This document shows positions 56,714 to 64,000 of a stretch of DNA of 64,000 nt, in pieces. A program made the position numbers and the translations under genes. The stretch is taken from NCBI GenBank assembly GCA_020637615.1, contig JACKKC010000004.1:1-64000 (forward strand), in the 5' to 3' direction. Under the pieces are notes generated by a model. The model was not told the DNA's origin, did no database searches, and was given only the letters and a program-made list of their open reading frames with translations. Every line of letters begins with the position of its first letter. Within the stretch, counting starts at the first letter, position 1. This stretch comes from Rhodovulum sp. (GTDB lineage: Bacteria > Pseudomonadota > Alphaproteobacteria > Rhodobacterales > Rhodobacteraceae).

Positions 56714-58276
56714 ATGATGCGACCGCCCGATCTCGACGTGACTTTCGTGCTTCAGCGCCTGGATTGTTTCGCCACCGAGGATACCGAATGGGACGAGCCC
56801 TATCTCTGGAACGTCGCCTTCAAGGTCGATGCCGAGACACTGGGGCCGCCGCCGGCCGGATCGCTGGTGCCCTCGCTGGGCGTGCGCATCATCACGGGCG
56901 CGAATTTCTTCACCCATGTGGTCGGCCCGAACAGCGTGAAGGCCGGCCAGACGCCGCCGATCCACCCCCTGCTCGGCACGCGGTCGCTGCGGCTGAAACC
57001 GGCGCTGCTGCCGCTCATGGGCTGGTTTCCGGGCATCGCCGGGGTGATCTGCCTGCTCTGGGACGAGGACGGCTTCGCCCCGAGCACGGCGGAGGCGGGG
57101 TTCAAGGCCTTCAAGGCACGGATCGGACCGGCCCTGACCGACGAGCTCAACCGGCTGGTCGCCGGCGCCTATGACGCCGCCTTGGCCAAGGACATCAATG
57201 GCGTGACGCTGCCGCCCGAGGCGGATGCCGGCACGCTCGCCTGGCGCTTCCGGCGGCTCGCCGATCCCGGCGGGCGCAAGAATGCGGTCGGAGAGATCAA
57301 GGACAACGTCAAGAACGCGGTGATCGGGCCGGTGGAGGATGCGATCACGGACGCGGCAAATTGGGATGAACTGATCGATCCCGACGACCTGCTCGGAGTC
57401 GCGGCACAGGTCAATACGGGCGACGAGCTGAGCGGCACCAAGGCCTTCTCGCTGACTTTCACCGACGACGGCGCGAACTACGCCGCGCAGGGCATCGTCA
57501 CGGCCACCCGGGCGCATCGGGCGGTCCTCGATACCACCGTCACCCGGCTCGAGCGGGTGCTGGACCGCATGGAGGGAACCTGGCGGCGGGTCTGCTGGGG
57601 CCCGATGAAGCTCTACTGGGCGGAAGCCTACCGCGTGCGCACGACGATCCGCCACGAACTGCGGCCGGTCCTTGGCGGGGCCCCATCCGTGGTCCGCTGG
57701 TTCGTCGACGACACGCCGCTGGTCGACGGCGCCAACAGCGTGCCGGTGACCTTCGAGCCGACGGCACAGCATTTCGCCGCCCCCGCCGATGTGCTGGCAC
57801 CGCATTATCCCGGCGGCAGTGGCACGATCGACTGCACGGTCACCGGCCCGGTGCTGGAGATCAGGAACGACGGCGGCGAAGGCGTCTTCCTCGGCAAGGT
57901 GCGCGCGCTCTTCGCCTATGCAGGCGACCCGACGCTCTTCCCACCCCCAGCCACGCCGATCGCGGATCTCTTCGGACGCGGCTACGAACTCGAGGCCGAT
58001 CTCGACCTGGTCGCCGTCGACCTGACCATGACCGACGACTACTATGAGGATGTCCGGCAATGCGCGCGGAAGGTCCGCGAGATCGACCGGCATTTCATCC
58101 CGGTGAACTGGGGCAAGGCCAAGATCGATCCGGGCGACCCGCCGAACTGGCGGCTCGATCTCGTCGAAGCCGTCGCGGTCGCGCAACGCATCGCCGGGGT
58201 GCAGGGGCTTGACGCAGCGGCGCTCGAGCGGCCGGCCGAACGCAGGGCGCTGCGCCGACCGAGCCTGCCGCGGTAG
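56714..58276 (+). CDS. Unrecognised 520-aa protein next to ilvC
   Basis: No family was recognised. No signal peptide is evident and the protein looks soluble. The N-terminal third begins with a beta-type segment containing C-F-A-T-E-D-T-E-W-D-E-P-Y-L-W and FFTHVVGPNSVKAGQTPPIHPLLGTRSL. Its acidic cluster could suit a C2-like or Ca-binding fold. A helical middle follows (VGEIKDNVKNAVIGPVEDAI), then an Arg-rich RVLDRMEGTWRRVCWGPMK, beta segments, and a terminal helix with RKVREIDRHFIPVN. ATG at 56714 follows GAGGTGC. It lies in the accessory region around ilvC and may be an acquired effector, but that is inference. Confidence 0.7.
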   Translation: MMRPPDLDVTFVLQRLDCFATEDTEWDEPYLWNVAFKVDAETLGPPPAGSLVPSLGVRIITGANFFTHVVGPNSVKAGQTPPIHPLLGTRSLRLKPALLPLMGWFPGIAGVICLLWDEDGFAPSTAEAGFKAFKARIGPALTDELNRLVAGAYDAALAKDINGVTLPPEADAGTLAWRFRRLADPGGRKNAVGEIKDNVKNAVIGPVEDAITDAANWDELIDPDDLLGVAAQVNTGDELSGTKAFSLTFTDDGANYAAQGIVTATRAHRAVLDTTVTRLERVLDRMEGTWRRVCWGPMKLYWAEAYRVRTTIRHELRPVLGGAPSVVRWFVDDTPLVDGANSVPVTFEPTAQHFAAPADVLAPHYPGGSGTIDCTVTGPVLEIRNDGGEGVFLGKVRALFAYAGDPTLFPPPATPIADLFGRGYELEADLDLVAVDLTMTDDYYEDVRQCARKVREIDRHFIPVNWGKAKIDPGDPPNWRLDLVEAVAVAQRIAGVQGLDAAALERPAERRALRRPSLPR

Positions 58277-58402
58277 GCGGCCCGCTTCCCCCGCGCCTCC
58301 CCGGCGCCCGGCCAAGAGCCCGGCGCCGGCCCGTCGCGTCTGGACACCGCCGCAGGGCTCGCCTAGAGGGGCTTCGCGCCGGCTAACGGGGGAGAGCACA
58401 CC

Positions 58403-59425
<1,023 letters not shown>

Positions 59426-59441
59426 GCGCTCGCGAAACGAA

Positions 59442-59465
59442 GGGCGCCGGCCGGACCCGGCGCCC
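59442..59465 (+). terminator. GC-rich hairpin after ilvC
   Basis: A perfect 9-bp stem GGGCGCCGG/CCGGCGCCC with a 6-base loop begins 17 bases after the ilvC stop. It is followed by GTTCCCC rather than a T run, so termination may be partial or Rho-assisted. Confidence 0.55.
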
Positions 59466-59575
59466 GTTCCCCAGCCTTGAAGGCAACGGTGCTCAGGAAC
59501 GAATTGCAGTATAAATCATTGTAATAAATTGATTCATCTCGAATGCGCCGACGCAAGCACGGAGGGGGGGTGCGG

Positions 59576-61612
59576 TCAGCCGTAGACGATCTTTCCCCGT
59601 GAGTAGTCGGAGTATTCGCCAAAAAATTCCTTCTTGACGTACTTTGTTCGTATAGAGGAATGGTGCATCAGCGAGAAGGCGCCGATCCCGGTCGCCTCGC
59701 ACATCCTGTAGAATGTCTCCTTGGGCATGTCGCCTCCGGTCAGACGCAAGCGATATGCCCAGAACGTGTATTCCGTTGTGCTACCCGATGGAAGCAAGTG
59801 CAGCTTCGTTCGCTCCTCTAGAGCGAGAACCGTCGGATCGGCGGCGCGCTTCTCCTTCAGGCGTGCCTTCAGGTCGCGTTGCTTATTGTCGAGTGGGGTG
59901 ATGCTACTGCCCTCGCTTCCGCCGTGATAGCATTTGCACTCGATCACACAGGCCGCAGGGAGCAGGCGCTGCCAGACGGTCTGGCGAAACACTTCCGTCG
60001 TGGACCTTTCGAGAAGCTCCGTGTTCGCGAACCACGTCGGCCGCAGTTCCTTCCAGGCCTCCAGCGCCGCTGTGCTCGCGCAGATCCGCTGTCGCAGCGC
60101 GTCCAGGGCGTAGGACTGCCGAAAAAAATCTTCGCGGATCACGTCGAGGAACTGCGCCGACTCCACGGCCACGGCCGCATTGCCGGTCGGACCCGGCTCC
60201 GGTTCATCCCGAACCTGGTCATACACCGCGGTCGCGGTGCAAAGAATCGCGGAGAAGACTGCAACCGGCGCGACGGTCGCGCCGACCACGTTCATTGCGT
60301 TCGTGATGATGCCGATCGCGGAGATCGCCGTCTCCACCGTCTGCTCGCTGCTCGGGACCAGACTGACGACGCCGAGCTGTCGGGCGATGTCCGATACCTC
60401 GGCTTCCTGAAGAAAGAAGCTGCTTTGGATATAGTCGACCGCGCTGCCGATATAGCCATCCACCTCTTCGCTGACGCTGTTGTAGAAGCCGAGATAGCTC
60501 TCGATCGTCTCGTGTGCGGCGGACATCCGCCCCTCGTGCCGGAAGGTCGCGGCCGCGTGCTTCACGTCCGATTGGCGCAGCGTGGCGAATTCTATCTCGT
60601 CGATCGCGTCGTATCGTACCCGGCTGTCGAAGCGGTCCTTGAAGTCCTGGAGGGCTTTCCGTTCCGCATCATCCAGGTTCAGCATCATGTTGCCCTGCGG
60701 ATGCGTCGGGAACGAAAAAGCCCCGACCAGCCCCGCCAGGCGCGGCATCAGCTGCTCGAGAGATTTCCGAAGTGCCGCTAGTTCTTCCGCTTTCTTCGCG
60801 GCCTCTTGCACAGCCAACAAAAAAGCCGCTAATTCCGCCTCATACTCCCGTTTATCCTTTCCGGGACGGCGCATTGGGGGGGGTGCAAAAGACACCGGGA
60901 GCGACCAGGAGATGGGCCGCTCCTGCAACGGAGCCTGATCCTCGACCTCGTTGATCAGGGCAGGCCTGCCGCCATCGTTCGTCCAGAACGACGGAAGGGT
61001 GTAGATCCCCCCCTCCATGCCGAACTCTTCCGCCCCTTTCTCCGGCACGTGCAAATCCTGGCGCTGGTCCTTGCCGAAGAACTCCAAGACGGGACGGGAA
61101 TCCAGAACTCCGGCTGGACCGAGGCGGTGCCGGAAAAGGCAGCAATAAACCGGTGTGATGCGGCCTTCCGGGGCGTCGACCTTGTCGCCGGATTTTTGGA
61201 TGCGTTCGATCGAAAGGACCGCCGCATCCCGCCACCCCCCGGTCAGGCCCAGATCAGCCCTTTCATCCATGGGATTGTCGCTATCATTGGGATCGGGACC
61301 GAACGTTTTCAACCACAAGCCGTTGGTCGTACGAAGAAGGAAAAATGATCGGCCAAACTTGCTGAACACGTACTTGCCGAAGATGATCGCCGGCCAGTTC
61401 GCATCTGCTCGAGAGACCTTCCAATAGTGAAAGCGTTTTTCGCTGATCAGCAGCGAGTCATCGGGGCCGGCCTGAAACGACACTTCGGTGGAATACACAG
61501 GGGGGTTGTCCCCACCTCGGGGATATGGCCCGTCAAGGGCCCATCCCGTGCCGTCAAGGCTCTCGATGCGAACGCATTTCTGAAAGGTAGGTAGGCCGCC
61601 TTCTTCCGTCAT
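59576..61612 (-). CDS. Unrecognised 678-aa protein with coiled-coil and hydrophobic core, cargo between ilvC copies
   Basis: No family was recognised. Residues 1-240 look beta-rich (repeated short strands and Gly/Trp loops). Residues 254-292 form a long amphipathic or coiled-coil helix (KREYEAELAAFLLAVQEAAKK). About 305-425 is helical. Residues 428-464 are a continuous hydrophobic hairpin-like run (ISAIGIITNAMNVVGATVAP and on). About 470-678 is a mixed C-terminal region with Cys554-x-x-C pairs. Helical bundle plus buried hydrophobic hairpin recalls alpha-pore-forming toxins, a resemblance in layout only. GC is visibly lower and codon use more even than in neighbours, a sign of transfer. ATG at 61612 follows AGGGG. 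Confidence 0.75.
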   Translation of the reverse strand: MTEEGGLPTFQKCVRIESLDGTGWALDGPYPRGGDNPPVYSTEVSFQAGPDDSLLISEKRFHYWKVSRADANWPAIIFGKYVFSKFGRSFFLLRTTNGLWLKTFGPDPNDSDNPMDERADLGLTGGWRDAAVLSIERIQKSGDKVDAPEGRITPVYCCLFRHRLGPAGVLDSRPVLEFFGKDQRQDLHVPEKGAEEFGMEGGIYTLPSFWTNDGGRPALINEVEDQAPLQERPISWSLPVSFAPPPMRRPGKDKREYEAELAAFLLAVQEAAKKAEELAALRKSLEQLMPRLAGLVGAFSFPTHPQGNMMLNLDDAERKALQDFKDRFDSRVRYDAIDEIEFATLRQSDVKHAAATFRHEGRMSAAHETIESYLGFYNSVSEEVDGYIGSAVDYIQSSFFLQEAEVSDIARQLGVVSLVPSSEQTVETAISAIGIITNAMNVVGATVAPVAVFSAILCTATAVYDQVRDEPEPGPTGNAAVAVESAQFLDVIREDFFRQSYALDALRQRICASTAALEAWKELRPTWFANTELLERSTTEVFRQTVWQRLLPAACVIECKCYHGGSEGSSITPLDNKQRDLKARLKEKRAADPTVLALEERTKLHLLPSGSTTEYTFWAYRLRLTGGDMPKETFYRMCEATGIGAFSLMHHSSIRTKYVKKEFFGEYSDYSRGKIVYG

Positions 61613-61770
61613 GAGTCCAACCCCTTAGATGCGGCGCCCGCGCCGACTGTGGGGCCGGCGCTGGCGTCTGCACTCCGTTTGGCAAGGCTAAGGTTGACGT
61701 CATAATCAGAGCAACTGGATTCTCTCTTATGGAATGTCGGGATGTCGCCCGAGCAGCGGCGCAAGCGCCC

Positions 61771-62235
61771 GAATGCGAAACGGATCGGTTCGGTGAGCAG
61801 GCAGCGTTCTGCAGCAGCCTAATGTAACTGATCCGCATGGGCTTCGAGACGCTGGTCGAGGCCGGCTACGAGCCGGAGATGGCCTATTTCGAATGCCTGC
61901 ACGAGGTGAAGCTGATCGTCGACCTGATCTACGAAGGCGGCATCGCCAACATGAACTACTCGATCTCCAACACGGCCGAGTATGGCGAATACGTCTCGGG
62001 GCCCCGCATCCTGCCGCGCGAGGAGACCAAGCGGCGCATGAAGGAGGTGCTGGAGGACATCCAGACCGGCAAGTTCGTCTCCGCCTTCATGGCCGAGAAC
62101 GCGGTCGGGCAGCCCTCCTTCAATGCCACCCGCCGGCGCAACGACGCGCATCAGATCGAGGCGGTGGGCGAGCGGCTGCGCGGCATGATGCCCTGGATCT
62201 CGACCGGCAAGATGGTCGACAAGACCCGGAACTGA
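61771..62235 (+). pseudogene. Partial ilvC copy 1, 3' end with a nonsense codon
   Basis: Aligns without gaps to ilvC 58961-59425 (codons 187-340 plus stop). The first 57 bases match at only about 68% and end with TAA (61825-61827) where ilvC has GAG. The next 408 bases match at about 93% with 27 mismatches counted by eye, about 21 of them silent. The reading frame from 61828 to the stop is intact. It lacks the nucleotide-binding half and cannot encode a working enzyme. Confidence 0.92.
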
Positions 62236-62328
62236 CGCCGGCCGCCGCGCCACGGCGGTCGGGCGGCTCGCTCCCTCCTGCCCGGTCGCGGACCGATTTC
62301 GAGCGGCGCGGAGCGATCCGCCCGCCGA

Positions 62329-63129
62329 TCATCGTGTGAAGCTCGCCGATCCCAGCGGTTGGGCGATCCCCGAGAGCAGATCCGGCCGCAGGCGGAGGCC
62401 GCAACGCTCGATCATCCGGCGCGACGCCGCGTTGCTCTTCCGCGCGAACTCCTGCGCGCGCTCCGCCCGAAGGTCGATCACGGCCCGGCGCAAAGCCAGG
62501 GCATTGACCCATACGCCGATGCCGCGGCCGCGGAAGTCCTCCCGAACCGTCGCAAGCCCCGCCCAGGCTGTAGCCCGATGCGGGCTGTGGCGGTTGTAGG
62601 GGAAATGGGCGAAAGCGGTCGCGACCATTGATCCGTCCCGCGCATCGCCCAAAACGGCGAGCGCCGCGGCGCCGGTCTCTCCCGACAACACCTGCGCCGG
62701 AAACGGGGCGACCCCGCCCTCGGCCATGAACGCCTGGACCCGCGCGAGGAACTCCGCCTCGTCTCCCGGAAAGGGAACCAGCGGCGCGACATCGTTCCGC
62801 GGGGCAGCGAGAACACCGTCGCACGCCACCGCAACCTCGTCGCGCGATCCCTCGAAAACGTCCCACCACGCGACCGCGAAGCCCAACGCCGCCAGCCGGC
62901 GCTCCACCTCGGGGCAAGCCCCGGCCGCGATCATTCGGAAGGTCATGGCACCTTCGGCGCGCAGGATCGCACTGATCCGGTCCCAGCCGAACCGTTCCGG
63001 ATCCTCGGTCCCGGACATGCGAGCTGCGAACACGGCGCCCGGCGTCCGTCGAGTCGCCTCAAGGGACTCCAACGCCCCGGCCTGAAGCCTGCGCTGCGCC
63101 ACGCTGCCGTAGAGCCCGCCTTCGACCAT
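62329..63129 (-). CDS. GNAT family N-acetyltransferase, cargo between partial ilvC copies
   Basis: A 266-aa acetyltransferase. The C-terminal half carries the GNAT acetyl-CoA motif ATVREDFRGRGIGVWV, followed by the helix ALALRRAVIDLRAE and the typical EFARKSNAASRRMIERCGL end. The N-terminal half (about 1-125) may be a second, degenerate GNAT-like domain for substrate recognition. The substrate is unknown. It is on the minus strand, convergent with the partial ilvC copy 1. Confidence 0.84.
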   Translation of the reverse strand: MVEGGLYGSVAQRRLQAGALESLEATRRTPGAVFAARMSGTEDPERFGWDRISAILRAEGAMTFRMIAAGACPEVERRLAALGFAVAWWDVFEGSRDEVAVACDGVLAAPRNDVAPLVPFPGDEAEFLARVQAFMAEGGVAPFPAQVLSGETGAAALAVLGDARDGSMVATAFAHFPYNRHSPHRATAWAGLATVREDFRGRGIGVWVNALALRRAVIDLRAERAQEFARKSNAASRRMIERCGLRLRPDLLSGIAQPLGSASFTR

Positions 63130-63198
63130 GGCGATACCTTCGTCGGCTCGGACCGCATTTTACTACGTCGCGCTTGTCGCCCGCAACATCGGCGGACG

Positions 63199-63320
63199 TC
63201 GGGCGCAGACGCAAACATGACCTACTCGACCTCCGACACGGCCGAGTACGGCGAATGCGACTCCGGCCCGCGCATCCTGCCGCGCGGGGAAACCAAGCGG
63301 CACTTGCAGGAGGAAAGCTT
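63199..63320 (+). pseudogene. Partial ilvC copy 2, short remnant
   Basis: Bases 63217-63320 match ilvC from 59141 in the same frame: the remnant reads MTYSTSDTAEYGECDSGPRI then L-P-R-G-E-T-K-R, against MNYSISNTAEYGEYVSGPRI and L-P-R-E-E-T-K-R in IlvC. A weak match extends upstream to about 63199. At silent sites it follows partial copy 1 (ACG, GAG and CGC codons) rather than intact ilvC, so it descends from a copy 1-like allele. Only about 40 codons remain. Confidence 0.8.
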
Positions 63321-63398
63321 GGAATGGCCGCTCGGCCGTCTCCGCCTGTTCGGACGATCCGGGGACGGCACGGTCGCCCCCGGAGCCTTTCGTGGCGA

Positions 63399-64000
63399 TC
63401 AGGCGCTGCGGATCCCGGACTGCCGTTCGATCATCCAGCCCGGGTATTCGCTCGGGAGCGCGCTCTCCTTGCCAAGAAGCTCGAGGTCCTCGGGGCTGAG
63501 ACGCAGCTCGGTCGCGGCGATGTTGTCGACAAGCTGGTCGGGGCGCTTGGCGCCGACGATGACGCTGGTCACGGCGGGCTGGTGCAGGAGCCAGGCGAGC
63601 GCGATGCGCGCGACGGTGACGCCCTGGCGGTCGGCCACCGTGCGGAGCGCGGCGAGGACGGCAGGCAGGCGGCCGCGGTCAACGGGCGGGAAGTCGAAAT
63701 TCGCCCGGCGGCCGTCGGCGGAAGCCCCCTCGCCGTCGTACTTGCCGGAGAGCAGGCCGCCCGCAAGCGGGCTCCAGACCATCAGCCCGACGCCCTCGGA
63801 GGCGAGCATCGGAACGACCTCGCGCTCGAGGTCCCGGCCGGCGATGGTGTAGTAGGCCTGGAGCGAGGCGAGGCGCGCGAAGCCCCGGCGCTCGGCGATG
63901 CCCTGGGCCTTGGCCACCCGCCAGGCTGGCCAGTTCGAGACGCCCACATAGCGCACGTCGCCGCGGCGGACGAGGGTATCGAGCGCCTCCACGGTCTCCT
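63399..64000 (-). CDS. Aldo/keto reductase, 5' end beyond the window
   Basis: The C-terminal part of an aldo/keto reductase. Visible segments include VEALDTLVRRGDVRYVGVSN, YYTIAGRDLEREVVPM, GLMVWSPLAGGLLSGKY and SVIVGAKRPDQLVDN, which identify an AKR of the general-stress/YajO-like kind. The reading frame is open to the last base, so the catalytic Asp/Tyr/Lys part lies outside the window. The GTG near 63992 is internal, not a start. It ends beside the accessory ilvC region. Confidence 0.9.
   Translation of the reverse strand, partial: ETVEALDTLVRRGDVRYVGVSNWPAWRVAKAQGIAERRGFARLASLQAYYTIAGRDLEREVVPMLASEGVGLMVWSPLAGGLLSGKYDGEGASADGRRANFDFPPVDRGRLPAVLAALRTVADRQGVTVARIALAWLLHQPAVTSVIVGAKRPDQLVDNIAATELRLSPEDLELLGKESALPSEYPGWMIERQSGIRSA

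Noticed and set aside
61813..62235. Partial ilvC copy 1 as a functional short gene from the ATG at 61837
   Set aside because: It lacks the entire NADPH-binding domain and half of the metal site, and a nonsense codon separates it from the upstream homologous part.
63217..63852. 211-codon plus-strand frame starting in the third ilvC segment
   Set aside because: After about 40 codons of ilvC similarity it continues antisense to the aldo/keto reductase gene. A pseudogene fragment is the better reading.

Overview
The window is a GC-rich (around 70%) chromosomal segment that looks like an alphaproteobacterium of the Rhodobacteraceae/Paracoccaceae type. The evidence is codon bias, a complete tad/cpa pilus locus in alphaproteobacterial order, an isolated hisB-hisH pair, a divergent yqeY/carA arrangement, the leucine-catabolic liu genes with a nuclease gene inside them, and sulfoacetaldehyde acetyltransferase. 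All assignments come from reading protein motifs and DNA by eye; no database search was run.

Layout. 1-2.1 kb: a structured intergenic repeat and xsc (sulfonate dissimilation). 2.4-5.4 kb: a three-gene sugar-catabolic operon (TIM-barrel isomerase, Gfo/Idh/MocA dehydrogenase, aldo/keto reductase). 5.4-20.1 kb: a tight-adherence (Flp/Tad) pilus locus with two TadE-like pseudopilins, TadG, a PilZ protein, prepilin peptidase, TadD, TadC, TadB, CpaF, CpaE, CpaD, CpaC, CpaB, two Flp pilins and a lytic transglycosylase. 20.5-25.3 kb: pstSCAB behind a Pho-box promoter, with no phoU in the window. 25.8-29.8 kb: a Crp/Fnr regulator overlapping a DUF4202 gene, a diheme cytochrome c, and a complete ureC standing alone. 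30.3-31.0 kb: two tandem paralogous small lipoproteins. 31.2-34.7 kb: putA. 34.9-39.4 kb: ABC ATPase, large FtsX-like permease, AttH-like protein and a DUF2237 gene, translationally overlapped. 39.4-46.9 kb: leucine/isovalerate catabolism (liuA, liuB, SNase-like gene, liuD, liuE, a 75-aa ORF, liuC-like). 47.0-48.3 kb: hisB-hisH. 48.8-56.4 kb: galM, yqeY, carA, a glycosyltransferase with an MshEN-like c-di-GMP-binding N-terminus, a GntR regulator, a HAD nucleotidase and a UbiH-like hydroxylase. 56.7-63.3 kb: an accessory region around ilvC. 63.4 kb to the end: the 3' part of an aldo/keto reductase gene that runs out of the window.

The most unusual region is 58.4-63.3 kb. Intact ilvC is followed by two further partial ilvC 3' segments (about 155 codons with a nonsense codon, then about 40 codons). 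Each gap between segments holds one minus-strand cargo gene: an unrecognised 678-aa protein of atypical composition, and a GNAT acetyltransferase. The first extra tail matches ilvC at roughly 93% with mostly silent differences, so it looks like an imported allele rather than a decaying duplicate. The layout suggests that the 3' end of ilvC is a repeatedly used insertion site.

Two families of structured intergenic repeats recur. Family A (about 250 bp; 1-250, 10200-10410, 20297-20355 as a deletion derivative, 25390-25640) is a chain of hairpins in which some helices keep pairing through base changes. Family B (about 190 bp; 2117-2276, 9107-9296, 48353-48545 inverted) is built around two overlapping hairpins. 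Copies of both flank the inverted tadD gene. I found no transposase, integrase, CRISPR array, rRNA or tRNA.
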